Assembly: GCF_021026335.1 (NCBI RefSeq)
Contig: NZ_JAJNCY010000007.1
Span: 166,170 to 230,169, forward strand
Source: Rhizobium sp. C1
GTDB lineage: Bacteria; Pseudomonadota; Alphaproteobacteria; Rhizobiales; Rhizobiaceae
DNA: 64,000 nucleotides
Direction of reading: 5' to 3'
Part shown: positions 45,231 to 53,592 of the stretch, piece by piece
Position numbering within the stretch: the stretch's first letter is position 1
Layout: the number at the start of each line of letters is the position of its first letter
Program-made: the position numbers and the translations under genes
Notes under the pieces: generated by a model
What the model was told of the DNA's origin: nothing
Database searches by the model: none
What the model saw: only the letters and a program-made list of their open reading frames with translations

Positions 45231-45995
45231 ATGGCGAGCCTTCCCGCCGTTCGGCGGCTTGAGGCGGCTGGCTTCCGTGCCTGGCCTGCTGAAACGGTCG
45301 AATATGAGGGAAGCTGGCAGAAGCGGCTGACGCCTGGACATGCGACGCGGCGGGCGAATTGTCTCGTGCCGCTCGATCCGGGTGACACGCGCGACATTGG
45401 GGAGCGCATGGCGCGCATTGAGGCGTGGTATGCCGCTGCCGGTGTGCCCCTTGTTGTCAAGGAGACGCCATTATGCCCCAAGCCGCTCCTGGATTGGCTC
45501 GGCAAGAGCGGCTGGAACCACGAAGGCGAAGTCAGCGTACAGACGGTGGCGCTTGCCGACTATGCGCAGTCGACCGGGCTCGACATGATCCCGAGCCATG
45601 ACGTCGCCCGCTTCGTCGATGCCTGCCTCGTGGTCGAGGGCGGCAAAAGCCGGACCCCGCGCGTGGCCATGGAGCGTCTTTTCCGTGCCGTCCAGCCGGA
45701 AACGGGAATGTTCATCCTTGGCGAGACCAGCGATCATCCGAAGGCCGTGGCCTTCTGTGTGCATGATGGCGACATGGCCGGACTGCAGCAGGTCGCCGTC
45801 GCGCCGTCGGAACGCCGACAGGGGCTTGGACGACAGATCACGGTTGCGGCGCTGAAATGGGCGCGTTTGCGCGGCGCGGCCACGGGCTGGCTTCAGGTCG
45901 AAGCCTCCAATGCCCCGGCGCTTGCGCTCTATGCGGATCTGGGGTTCAAGGAATCCTATCGCTATCGGTATTGGCGCAAGGAAAATGCATCATGA
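45231..45995 (+). CDS. GNAT N-acetyltransferase
   Basis: A 254-aa acetyltransferase whose conserved part is in the C-terminal half: LQQVAVAPSERRQGLGRQITVA contains the acetyl-CoA pyrophosphate loop (R/Q-x-x-G-x-G/A), and QVEASNAPALALYADLGFKE the terminal motif. The N-terminal half is an unassigned domain. It begins four bases after argJ and shares ATGA with mutT. The substrate is unknown; an amino-acid or ribosome-related target would only be a guess. Confidence 0.88.
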   Translation: MASLPAVRRLEAAGFRAWPAETVEYEGSWQKRLTPGHATRRANCLVPLDPGDTRDIGERMARIEAWYAAAGVPLVVKETPLCPKPLLDWLGKSGWNHEGEVSVQTVALADYAQSTGLDMIPSHDVARFVDACLVVEGGKSRTPRVAMERLFRAVQPETGMFILGETSDHPKAVAFCVHDGDMAGLQQVAVAPSERRQGLGRQITVAALKWARLRGAATGWLQVEASNAPALALYADLGFKESYRYRYWRKENAS

Positions 45996-46396
45996 CCCGG
46001 CCCATTCTCCTCGTTGCAGCCTGTGCGCTGATCGATGCCGACAATCGCATCCTTTTGTCGAAGCGGCCGGAGGGTAAATCCTTGGCGGGGCTCTGGGAGT
46101 TTCCCGGCGGCAAGGTCGAGGCCGGCGAGACGCCGGAGGAGACGCTTGTTCGCGAGCTCCGCGAAGAGTTGGGCATCGAGACGAAGGTTCCCTGTCTCGC
46201 GCCGCTCACCTTCGCAAGCCACACCTACGAAACCTTCCATCTCCTGATGCCGCTTTATGTCTGCCGACGATACGAGGGCATAGCCCGAGGTGCCGAAGGA
46301 CAGGAGATCAAATGGGTTCGCGCTGCCCAGCTTCGCGACTTTCCCATGCCACCTGCGGATGAACCGCTAATCCCGTTTTTGCACGACCTTCTCTGA
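45992..46396 (+). CDS. mutT: 8-oxo-dGTP diphosphatase MutT (Nudix)
   Basis: A 134-aa Nudix hydrolase that cleans oxidised dGTP from the nucleotide pool. The Nudix box is complete: GGKVEAGETPEETLVRELRE followed by ELGIE, with the metal-binding glutamates. The LSKRPEGKSLAGLWEFPGG stretch before it is typical of MutT. Its ATG overlaps the stop of the GNAT gene by four bases; an upstream extension in the same frame is a shadow. Confidence 0.94.
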   Translation: MTRPILLVAACALIDADNRILLSKRPEGKSLAGLWEFPGGKVEAGETPEETLVRELREELGIETKVPCLAPLTFASHTYETFHLLMPLYVCRRYEGIARGAEGQEIKWVRAAQLRDFPMPPADEPLIPFLHDLL

Positions 46397-46492
46397 TCCG
46401 GTCAGTCTTTGGCGCCGGAAATTTACCTTTCCTTTATCAGATTCTGACATTTTTCGGCATTGGAGACGGCATGTATAGGTTAGGCAGTCGAT

Positions 46493-46813
46493 ATGGCCGA
46501 AAAAGATCAGTATGACGGATCGACCGAAGTCGCCGCAGCACCGTTCAGAACGCCCAAATCGGGTGCGCTGAATGTTGCCGTGATTTTCGGCGTGGCAGCA
46601 GTGGCTCTGACGCTCATTCTCGCACCTGTCATCGAGCGCAAAAGTGCTCGGCTGGCTGGAACGGTGGCGCCCGGGGCCTATGATGAGATCGTGACGGGCT
46701 CTATTTCAACGAATAGCGGCCCTAAGCGCTATATCGTCCGGCGCAGTGTCCTTCAGGACACGCCGGGGGCCGTATGCATTATCAACAGCGACGGCTCGAC
46801 GAGCGGTTGCTGA
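46493..46813 (+). CDS. Hypothetical membrane-anchored protein
   Basis: A 106-aa protein with one hydrophobic helix (about residues 26-45, LNVAVIFGVAAVALTLILAP) after a short acidic-basic N-terminus. The rest would lie in the periplasm and ends with Cys94 and the C-terminal Cys (AVCIINSDGSTSGC), a likely disulfide. I do not recognise a named family, though the coding is clear. It precedes a pilin gene by 51 bases. Confidence 0.75.
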   Translation: MAEKDQYDGSTEVAAAPFRTPKSGALNVAVIFGVAAVALTLILAPVIERKSARLAGTVAPGAYDEIVTGSISTNSGPKRYIVRRSVLQDTPGAVCIINSDGSTSGC

Positions 46814-46864
46814 ACTTTATTTTTTGACTTGCGGCGTCTTGCGCCGAATTGGAAGGACTTGCGG

Positions 46865-47050
46865 ATGCTGATCTTGCGTCGACTTTTGAAGGACCGGAAC
46901 GGAGCTACCGCAATCGAATACGGTCTGATTGGCGTGCTTTTGAGCATTGCCATCATTGCGGGTGTCACTCAGGTCGGCTCGGCCATCGGCACGACGTTCA
47001 ACAACGTATCCACGCAGGCGCTTGGCAACGGAACGCTTGCTTCCCCGTGA
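46865..47050 (+). CDS. Flp-family type IVb pilin
   Basis: A 61-aa prepilin. The basic leader MLILRRLLKDRNG is followed by ATAIEYGLIGVLLSIAIIAG: cleavage should fall after the Gly, leaving the conserved Glu at position 5 and Tyr next to it, as in Flp/PilA pilins secreted by Tad systems. The ATG at 46865 has GGAAGGA upstream and is preferred to a TTG 12 codons earlier. No tad or cpa genes lie nearby, so it is a solitary pilin gene. Confidence 0.88.
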   Translation: MLILRRLLKDRNGATAIEYGLIGVLLSIAIIAGVTQVGSAIGTTFNNVSTQALGNGTLASP

Positions 47051-47073
47051 GTGCCGCGTGACGGTCGGCCCGC

Positions 47074-47952
47074 TTAGCGCGGGCCCGATTTGTCGTTCAG
47101 AATCTTTGCCAGACTGACCTTTGCGGAGCCCGGACGAAGCGGCTTTTGTTGGCTTTCATGAGGCGCCCAGCCCGAGACGTAGACGATCGAGAACGTCGCC
47201 CGGATGCGGCCATCCGGATCGGAGAAACGTTCGGCGTAAATTTCACCTGCCCTGACGAACAGTTTCCGGCCCGGCGGCGTACGAGAGCGGCCGGTGAGCG
47301 GATTGGCCATGCCCATGTGGCGAAGGTCACGCATCAGCGGGAAAATTGAATCGTAACGCACTGTGTAGGTCTCGACATCGGCAACCGGCAGTGTAAAGCC
47401 GGCGCGTTGCAGCAGAGCCCCGGTGTCGCGCACGTCGATAAAGGGAATGACGCGTGGGCTCACCCCGCCGGTCAGTTCCTCTTCCGCGCTCAGCAAGGCC
47501 TCGCGCAATTCAGCCAGTGTGCCGGCGCCGGGGATCGCCGCGAGAAATAGCCCGTCCGGTTTCAGTGCCCGGCGCGCCTGGATGAAAAGGCCGGGCGTAT
47601 CGTTGGTCAGGTGGGCCGACAGCGGCGAGACGATCAGATTGACGCTTTCCGGCGCGAGCGGCAACTGCTCCAACGGCGCAAGCGTGAGCGGGCCGTTTTC
47701 GGTGCCGAATTCCTGGTTCGTCTCGACCCGTATCATGCGGTCGACCTTGCCTGTCGCCATGATCTGCGCAGCCGTCATTCCGGTCATACCGTGCAATTCG
47801 ACGCCTACGGCGAAATGACGTTCGACAGCGGAGAGCCGGTCTGCCAGCTCCTCAGCTGCGATATCGAGAAGAAAGCCTGCACTGCGGTCGCCGATCCGTG
47901 CGGCGCGGAGCCGGTTCCTTTCGACGAGTTCGGGATCAAAAACCAGTTGCAT
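47074..47952 (-). CDS. SAM-dependent methyltransferase-like protein, NDUFAF5 type
   Basis: A 292-aa protein related to human NDUFAF5, a complex I assembly factor of the methyltransferase fold that hydroxylates an arginine. It begins LVFDPELVERNRLRAARIGD, the family's usual opening, and has LEQLPLAPESVNLIVSPLSA and DTPGLFIQARRALKPDGLFL in the Rossmann core. The glycine-rich motif I is weak (AVGVELHGMTGMTA), as noted for the family. Chemistry in bacteria is not proven. It diverges from comF by 77 bases. Confidence 0.87.
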   Translation of the reverse strand: MQLVFDPELVERNRLRAARIGDRSAGFLLDIAAEELADRLSAVERHFAVGVELHGMTGMTAAQIMATGKVDRMIRVETNQEFGTENGPLTLAPLEQLPLAPESVNLIVSPLSAHLTNDTPGLFIQARRALKPDGLFLAAIPGAGTLAELREALLSAEEELTGGVSPRVIPFIDVRDTGALLQRAGFTLPVADVETYTVRYDSIFPLMRDLRHMGMANPLTGRSRTPPGRKLFVRAGEIYAERFSDPDGRIRATFSIVYVSGWAPHESQQKPLRPGSAKVSLAKILNDKSGPR

Positions 47953-48029
47953 CTTGGGCCTTGCGCTGCTGAAAATTGAAATCGGCCGCCGGGCGGCCCG
48001 AGGCTTGTCTGTCTACAGGTGATCGACCG

Positions 48030-48806
48030 ATGGGTGAAGGAGAAACTCGACAGGCTCTGGCTTTCTTGCGCGGGGTTCCGGCGCAACTGGCTTCGGGGTT
48101 GGTCAATTTCATTTATCCGCCGGTCTGTTCGGGCTGCGGCCGGTTTTCCGCGCGCGACGGGGCCGTGTGTCCTTCATGCTGGCAGACGATCCGCTTCATC
48201 GAGCGGCCTTACTGCGAGGTGATGGGCACCCCGTTCACCCATGATCTCGGTCCCGGCATTCTATCGGCTCAGGCGATCGCGCATCCGCCGGTGTTCGATC
48301 GCCTGCGTGCCGTGGCCGCCCACGACGGGATCTGCCAAACGCTGGTGCATCGGCTGAAATATAATGATCGGCTGGACCTCGCACCACTCATGGCCCGCTG
48401 GATGGCGCGGGCGGCAGGTGATCTTCTCTCCGACGCCGATGTCATCGTGCCGGTGCCGCTGCACCGTACCCGTCTTTTTACGCGGCGGTTCAATCAGTCT
48501 GCAGAACTGGCGCGGCATCTGGCCCTGCAGTGCGGCAAGCCGTTTAATGCCGTCGACCTCAAGCGCGTCAGGCGCACCGCTCATCAGGTCGGGCTTGGAG
48601 AGCGGGCGCGTGAGGACAATGTGCGCGGAGCCTTTGCCGTCAGCGATGCCGGCAAAATGGTCTTTTCCGGCCGTCGGGTTCTTTTGGTCGACGATGTCTA
48701 TACGACCGGAGCAACGGTGACGGCGGCATCCAGGGCGCTGCGGAGGGCAGGTGTCGGCGACATCACCGTGCTCGTCTTTTCAATGGCGCTGCCGGAGCCT
48801 ATATAG
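48030..48806 (+). CDS. ComF-family phosphoribosyltransferase-like protein
   Basis: A 258-aa protein with an N-terminal zinc finger (PPVCSGCGRFSARDGAVCPSCW) and a C-terminal PRTase fold with the PRPP loop VLLVDDVYTTGATVT. ComF proteins take part in uptake of transforming DNA in competent bacteria and probably assist single-strand handling; the reaction is not established. The ATG at 48030 is used rather than a TTG 18 codons upstream. It precedes grxC by 46 bases. Confidence 0.92.
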   Translation: MGEGETRQALAFLRGVPAQLASGLVNFIYPPVCSGCGRFSARDGAVCPSCWQTIRFIERPYCEVMGTPFTHDLGPGILSAQAIAHPPVFDRLRAVAAHDGICQTLVHRLKYNDRLDLAPLMARWMARAAGDLLSDADVIVPVPLHRTRLFTRRFNQSAELARHLALQCGKPFNAVDLKRVRRTAHQVGLGERAREDNVRGAFAVSDAGKMVFSGRRVLLVDDVYTTGATVTAASRALRRAGVGDITVLVFSMALPEPI

Positions 48807-48852
48807 CGATTAAGACAACGCGCGCCCCCGAGAGCCGCGAGAGGAGAGATAG

Positions 48853-49107
48853 ATGGTTCCTGTCACGATTTATACCCGCCAGATGTGCGGTTATTGTTCC
48901 GCCGCCAAGGCGCTGCTCGATCGCAAGGGTGTGAGCTATACCGAACATGACGCGAGCTTCGACCCGAAGCTGCGTCAGGAAATGATGGACCGTTCCGGCC
49001 GCTCGACCTTCCCGCAGATTTTCATCGGCGACAAGCACGTCGGCGGTTGCGACGATCTGCATGCGCTCGACGGCGCGGGCAAGCTCGACGCCCTGCTGGC
49101 CGGGTGA
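48853..49107 (+). CDS. grxC: Glutaredoxin 3
   Basis: An 84-aa thioredoxin-fold protein that reduces disulfides with glutathione. The active site is Cys12-Gly-Tyr-Cys15 (CGYC, a variant of CPYC), with the cis-Pro in TFPQIFIGD and the glutathione-binding GGCDD. Length is normal for GrxC. GAGAGGAGAG precedes the ATG. It lies 12 bases before the nitrilase-like gene. Confidence 0.95.
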   Translation: MVPVTIYTRQMCGYCSAAKALLDRKGVSYTEHDASFDPKLRQEMMDRSGRSTFPQIFIGDKHVGGCDDLHALDGAGKLDALLAG

Positions 49108-49119
49108 GGTGAATTGACG

Positions 49120-49956
49120 ATGACCAAGGTCAAGGTTGCTGCCGTCCAGATGTGCTCCGGCGTGTCGGTGCAGAAGAATGTCGAACGCATGCGCGCGCTC
49201 GTCACTGAGGCTGCTGCGCAGGGTGCGACATATGTTCAGACGCCGGAGATGACGGGCGCGCTGCAACGCGACCGCGAGGCGCTGATGGCCTCCCTGAAGC
49301 CCGAGGCGCATGATCTCGTCTATCGCGCGGCATCGGAACTGGCCGCGACGCACAAGATCTACGTGCATGTCGGCTCGACGGCGATTGCTCTCGGCGGCGA
49401 CAAGGTCGCCAATCGCGGCTTTTTGTTCGGCCCTGACGGATCGCTGATCACCTCCTATGACAAGATCCACATGTTCGACGTCGATCTGGACAACGGCGAG
49501 AGCTGGCGCGAAAGCCGGACCTATAATCCGGGTGCTGCCGCTCGCGTGGCACAACTTCCCTTCGGCAAGCTCGGTTTTGCCGTTTGCTATGATGTCCGTT
49601 TTCCGCAGCTATTCCGTGCCGAGGCTTTGGCTGGCGCTGAAATCCTGACGGTCCCGGCTGCATTCACCAGGCAGACGGGCGAAGCGCATTGGGAAATCCT
49701 GTTGCGCGCCCGGGCGATCGAGAACGGCGCATTCCTGATTGCCGCAGCACAAGGCGGCGTGCATGAAGATGGCCGCGAGACCTATGGCAATTCGATGATC
49801 GTCAGCCCGTGGGGGCAGATCCTGGCACGCGCCGGCGGGGCTGGCGAAGAGGTGATCGTCGCGGAAATCGACACGGCTGAGGTGGCCGCCGCGCGCGGCA
49901 AGATCCCGAATCTGAAGAACGCGCGCGAATTCGCCGTTGAAACGGTCGGTGCTTGA
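49120..49956 (+). CDS. Carbon-nitrogen hydrolase, Nit1/YbeM type
   Basis: A 278-aa nitrilase-superfamily amidase. The triad is visible: Glu in VQTPEMTG, Lys in DKIHMFDVDL and Cys in FAVCYDVRFPQLFR. The closest group, Nit1/YbeM, hydrolyses deaminated glutathione to alpha-ketoglutarate and Cys-Gly, a repair reaction that fits the glutaredoxin gene beside it. I chose ATG at 49120 rather than a TTG two codons earlier because its distance from GAGG is better. Confidence 0.92.
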   Translation: MTKVKVAAVQMCSGVSVQKNVERMRALVTEAAAQGATYVQTPEMTGALQRDREALMASLKPEAHDLVYRAASELAATHKIYVHVGSTAIALGGDKVANRGFLFGPDGSLITSYDKIHMFDVDLDNGESWRESRTYNPGAAARVAQLPFGKLGFAVCYDVRFPQLFRAEALAGAEILTVPAAFTRQTGEAHWEILLRARAIENGAFLIAAAQGGVHEDGRETYGNSMIVSPWGQILARAGGAGEEVIVAEIDTAEVAAARGKIPNLKNAREFAVETVGA

Positions 49957-49968
49957 GGATTAGCGGCC

Positions 49969-50403
49969 GTGATCAAGTATGCGCTCAAATGTGAAGCCGA
50001 TCATGCCTTTGAAGGCTGGTTTTCGTCGGGCAGCGACTTCGACGGTCAGCAGGCGCGTGGGCTTGTGACCTGCCCTGTCTGCGGCTCGGCTTCGGTCAGC
50101 AAGGCCTTGATGGCTCCGGCGGTTGCGACGGCGCATGCCGCCGATGCCCAGGTTCCGATGCCCATGGCGGGCGGCGGGGTTCCCGCTGAGATGATCGCAA
50201 AACTGCGCGAGGTCGTGACGCAGATCCGGGCCAGTTCCGAGGATGTCGGCACACGCTTCCCTGAGGAGGCGCGCAAGATTCATTACGGCGAGGCGCCTGC
50301 GCGCGGTATTATCGGGCAGGCGAAGCAGGAAGAGATCGGCGCGCTTCTTGAAGAAGGCATCGAGATCGCGCCGCTGCCGGTCCTGCCGGAAGATGCGAAC
50401 TGA
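49969..50403 (+). CDS. DUF1178 family protein
   Basis: A 144-aa protein of a family conserved in alpha- and betaproteobacteria and of unknown function. The N-terminal part (IKYALKCEADHAFEGWFSSG) and the CPVC pair at 35-38 with Cys8 look like a zinc ribbon. The C-terminal part (GTRFPEEARKIHYGEAPARG) is the most conserved stretch. Translation starts at GTG, 12 bases after the nitrilase-like gene, and it appears cotranscribed with it and grxC. Confidence 0.9.
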   Translation: MIKYALKCEADHAFEGWFSSGSDFDGQQARGLVTCPVCGSASVSKALMAPAVATAHAADAQVPMPMAGGGVPAEMIAKLREVVTQIRASSEDVGTRFPEEARKIHYGEAPARGIIGQAKQEEIGALLEEGIEIAPLPVLPEDAN

Positions 50404-50415
50404 GCGTTCGGCCCC

Positions 50416-51165
50416 TTATTCGGCCGGGCGCGTCGCCAGCATCATGTAATTCACGTCCATATCCTTCGACAGGTTCCACTGGTTCATCAGCGGATTGAAG
50501 AAGACGCCGGTGCGTTCGTCGATCTGCATGCCGGACGCTGTCAGCGGCTTTTCGAGTTCTTCAGGGCGGACCAGCTTTTCATATTGATGGGTGCCCTTTG
50601 GCAGCCAGCGCAGCACGTGTTCCGCACCAATGATCGCGAGCGCCATAGCCTTCATGGTGCGGTTGATCGTGGCGACGAACATCATGCCGCCCGGCTTCAC
50701 CATGGAGGCGCAAGTCGAAATGAAGAAATCCACGTCGGAGACGTGCTCCACGACTTCCATATTGAGAATGATATCGAATTTTTCGCCCTCGGCAGCCAGT
50801 TGCTCGGCCGTGACGGCGCGGTAATCGACGTTCACGCCCGTCTGGGCGGCATGGGTCGAGGCGATGCCGATATTGCGCTCGGACGCGTCGGCGCCGATGA
50901 CGGTTGCGCCCATGCGTGCCATGGGTTCGGAGAGAAGCCCGCCGCCGCAGCCGATATCGAGAACACGCAGGCCTTCCAGCGGCTTGTGGCTGCTGGCCTC
51001 GCGGCCAAAATGGGCGGCGGCCTTGTCGCGAATATAGCGGATGCGAACCGGATTGAACTTGTGGAGCGGCTTGAACTTGCCCGCCGGGTTCCACCATTCC
51101 GCCGCCATGGCGGTGAAGCGGTCGACTTCGGCCTGGTCGATTGTGGTTCTTGCTGCGTCGCTCAT
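50416..51165 (-). CDS. ubiG: Ubiquinone biosynthesis O-methyltransferase UbiG
   Basis: A 249-aa SAM-dependent enzyme that makes both O-methylations in ubiquinone synthesis. Motif I is [20 protein letters not shown] (about 68-87); [19 protein letters not shown] near the N-terminus is the family's membrane and substrate segment, and [17 protein letters not shown] near residue 190 is diagnostic. It converges on the DUF1178 gene with 12 bases between stops and diverges from the OmpA-like lipoprotein gene. Confidence 0.97.
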   Translation of the reverse strand: MSDAARTTIDQAEVDRFTAMAAEWWNPAGKFKPLHKFNPVRIRYIRDKAAAHFGREASSHKPLEGLRVLDIGCGGGLLSEPMARMGATVIGADASERNIGIASTHAAQTGVNVDYRAVTAEQLAAEGEKFDIILNMEVVEHVSDVDFFISTCASMVKPGGMMFVATINRTMKAMALAIIGAEHVLRWLPKGTHQYEKLVRPEELEKPLTASGMQIDERTGVFFNPLMNQWNLSKDMDVNYMMLATRPAE

Positions 51166-51400
51166 CGTTCACATCCTTTTTGGTCGCTTTTCAAGTCGGT
51201 CTGCTACGCCTGAAAGTCAAGGCCGGATTTTGCCGCGGATCGCCGCATCGGGCTCTTCGTCGCCATTGCCAAAAAAACGTGGGGCGCTTCTTTCAGAAAG
51301 CATTTCTGCCGTGTTCTCGCCTGAATCGCGGCATTTGACTTCCGTCAGACAAACATCAAAAATCCTACCCATTGATTCCTCGTCAGGACGGACCCGTCGC

Positions 51401-52066
51401 ATGTTCAAGAAAATCGCTCTTAGCCTCCTTGCCGCAACCTTCCTGTCGGCCTGCACGACGACTGACCCGTATACAGGCCAGCCGCAGATGTCGAACACTG
51501 CCGGTGGGGCGATGATCGGTGCGGGCCTTGGCGCCGTCACTGGTCTGCTCGTGGGCCAGGACGCCAATTCGCGGCGCAATGCAGCGCTCATCGGCGCCGG
51601 CATTGGTGCGCTCGGCGGTGGCCTGATCGGCAATTACATGGACAGTCAGGAAACGGAGTTGCGCCGCCAGCTGCAGGGCACGGGCGTTTCCGTGACGCGT
51701 GATGGCGATTCCATCGTGTTGAACATGCCGTCCAACATTACCTTCCCGACAGATCAGGATGCGGTGAAATCGGAATTCTATCCGACGCTGAACTCTGTTG
51801 CGATCGTCTTGAAGAAGTTCAACAAGACGCTGATCGACGTGAACGGGTTCACCGATTCAACCGGTAGCTTCAAGCATAACCAGGACCTGTCGCAGCGCCG
51901 TGCCATTTCGGTTGCCAACTATCTGGCGAGCCAGGGCGTGGATGCCCGTCGCATGTCGGCCGTCGGCTTTGCAGATGCGCAGCCGGTGGCCAGCAATGCG
52001 ACCGAGGCGGGCCGCGCCCAGAACCGCCGCGTCGAAATCCACATTTCGCCCTTGCGCGAGAACTGA
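51401..52066 (+). CDS. OmpA-family lipoprotein
   Basis: A 221-aa outer-membrane lipoprotein. The lipobox is LSAC (signal MFKKIALSLLAATFLSAC, lipid on Cys18). A glycine-zipper region follows (GAMIGAGLGAVTGLLVGQD, GAGIGALGGGLIGNYMD), then an OmpA-C peptidoglycan-binding domain with NGFTDSTGSFKHNQDLSQRR and ATEAGRAQNRRVEI. It resembles YiaD-type proteins and probably links outer membrane and cell wall. The ATG at 51401 starts exactly at the signal peptide; a far longer frame upstream overlaps ubiG and is false. Confidence 0.94.
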   Translation: MFKKIALSLLAATFLSACTTTDPYTGQPQMSNTAGGAMIGAGLGAVTGLLVGQDANSRRNAALIGAGIGALGGGLIGNYMDSQETELRRQLQGTGVSVTRDGDSIVLNMPSNITFPTDQDAVKSEFYPTLNSVAIVLKKFNKTLIDVNGFTDSTGSFKHNQDLSQRRAISVANYLASQGVDARRMSAVGFADAQPVASNATEAGRAQNRRVEIHISPLREN

Positions 52067-52093
52067 TCTCGCTCGTTCGGGACCGTACCGGAA

Positions 52094-52128
52094 CCGAGCC
52101 GCCTGCTGTTGCAGTCAGGTCGGTTTTT
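52094..52128 (+). terminator. Probable terminator after the OmpA-like gene
   Basis: CCGAGCCGCCTG and CAGTCAGGTCGG form an imperfect stem followed by TTTTT. A second hairpin (GGCTCGATCC with GGGTCGAGCC, 52151-52178) lies just after it. Confidence 0.55.
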
Positions 52129-52236
52129 CGCTAAGAGACCGCCAACTTTGGGCTCGATCCTTTTTCAAGGGTCGAGCCTTCGATTGTTTGACTGAGTTCC
52201 CGCGCGTTGCGCGCGGGCCATGACCGGACATTTGAA

Positions 52237-53511
52237 ATGGCACGCATCGTGATGAAATTCGGCGGCACGTCCGTCGCAGACCTCGACCGGATCTATAACG
52301 TCGCGCGCCATGTCAAACGCGAAGTCGATGCGGGTCACCAGGTCGCCGTCGTCGTATCGGCCATGTCGGGCAAGACAAACGAGCTTGTCGCCTGGGTTCA
52401 GAACATGCCCAAGGTCACGGGCGCGAAGTCGCCTTTCTATGATGCGCGCGAGTATGACGCCGTCGTTGCCTCCGGCGAACAGGTAACCGCCGGTCTTCTC
52501 GCCATTGCGCTGCAGTCGATGGATATCGATGCCCGCTCCTGGCAAGGCTGGCAGATCCCGATCAAGACTGACAACGCGCATGGCGCTGCACGTATCCAGG
52601 AGATCGATGGCGACGAGTTGATCCGCCGTTTCGAGATGGGGCAGGTTGCCGTGATTGCCGGCTTCCAGGGCATCGGCCCGGATAACCGCATTGCGACGCT
52701 CGGCCGCGGTGGTTCCGATACCTCGGCCGTTGCGATTGCCGCTGCCGTCAAGGCCGACCGCTGCGACATCTATACCGACGTCGATGGCGTCTACACGACC
52801 GACCCGCGCATCGAGCCCAAGGCGCGCCGCATGAAAAAGATCGCCTTCGAGGAAATGCTCGAAATGGCTTCTCTCGGCGCCAAGGTTCTGCAGGTGCGTT
52901 CCGTGGAACTGGCCATGGTACACAAGGTGCGCACCTTCGTGCGCTCCTCTTTCGTTGACCCCGATGCTCCGGGAATGGGCGACCTTCTGAACCCGCCGGG
53001 CACGCTGATTTGTGACGAGGATGAAATCGTGGAACAGGAAGTAGTCACCGGCATCGCTTACGCCAAGGATGAAGCGCAGATCTCGCTGCGCCGTCTGTCG
53101 GATCGTCCGGGCGTTTCTGCCGCCATTTTCGGGCCGCTTGCGGAATCGCATATCAATGTCGACATGATCGTGCAGAACATTTCCGAAGACGGAACCCGCA
53201 CGGACATGACGTTCACGGTTCCTTCGGGCGATGCCGAGAAGGCGCTTTCCGTTCTCGCGCAGAACAAGGACAAGATCGGCTTTGACGTCATCCAGAGCGA
53301 AACGGGTCTGGTGAAGGTTTCCGTTATCGGTATCGGCATGCGTAGCCATGCCGGCGTTGCCGCCACGGCCTTCCGGGCGCTGGCCGAGAAGGGCATCAAC
53401 ATCAAGGCGATCACGACCTCGGAAATCAAGATTTCCATCCTGATCGACGGTCCCTATGCCGAACTTGCTGTTCGGACTTTGCATTCCTGCTACGGTCTCG
53501 ATAAGAGTTAA
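52237..53511 (+). CDS. lysC: Aspartate kinase
   Basis: A 424-aa kinase that phosphorylates aspartate, the first step toward lysine, threonine and methionine. The N-terminal kinase motif MKFGGTSVAD, the GRGGSDTSAVAIA loop and YTDVDGVYTTDPRI are present. Two ACT domains at the C-terminus (SLRRLSDRPGVSAAIFGPLA; VSVIGIGMRSHAGVAATAF) should give feedback control by lysine and threonine. ATG at 52237 (MARIVMKFGG) is the family start, ten codons inside a longer frame. Confidence 0.97.
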   Translation: MARIVMKFGGTSVADLDRIYNVARHVKREVDAGHQVAVVVSAMSGKTNELVAWVQNMPKVTGAKSPFYDAREYDAVVASGEQVTAGLLAIALQSMDIDARSWQGWQIPIKTDNAHGAARIQEIDGDELIRRFEMGQVAVIAGFQGIGPDNRIATLGRGGSDTSAVAIAAAVKADRCDIYTDVDGVYTTDPRIEPKARRMKKIAFEEMLEMASLGAKVLQVRSVELAMVHKVRTFVRSSFVDPDAPGMGDLLNPPGTLICDEDEIVEQEVVTGIAYAKDEAQISLRRLSDRPGVSAAIFGPLAESHINVDMIVQNISEDGTRTDMTFTVPSGDAEKALSVLAQNKDKIGFDVIQSETGLVKVSVIGIGMRSHAGVAATAFRALAEKGINIKAITTSEIKISILIDGPYAELAVRTLHSCYGLDKS

Positions 53512-53527
53512 AAAACGATTCCGATGC

Positions 53528-53554
53528 GCCGGTGGCAGTGATCCTGCCACCGGC
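53528..53554. other. Strong hairpin between lysC and ptsP
   Basis: A perfect 11-bp stem, GCCGGTGGCAG (53528-53538) with CTGCCACCGGC (53544-53554). No T run follows, so it may attenuate or stabilise transcript ends rather than terminate. Confidence 0.5.
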
Positions 53555-53592
53555 TCGCCCGGAATAACTCCAGAACCGGGAGCACATGCGCG

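Noticed and set aside
46829..46864. Upstream TTG start for the Flp pilin
   Set aside because: It would add 12 residues before a normal prepilin leader. The ATG at 46865 has a better-placed ribosome site.
51041..51400. Long 5' extension of the OmpA-like lipoprotein frame
   Set aside because: It is antisense to ubiG. The signal peptide and lipobox start exactly at 51401.
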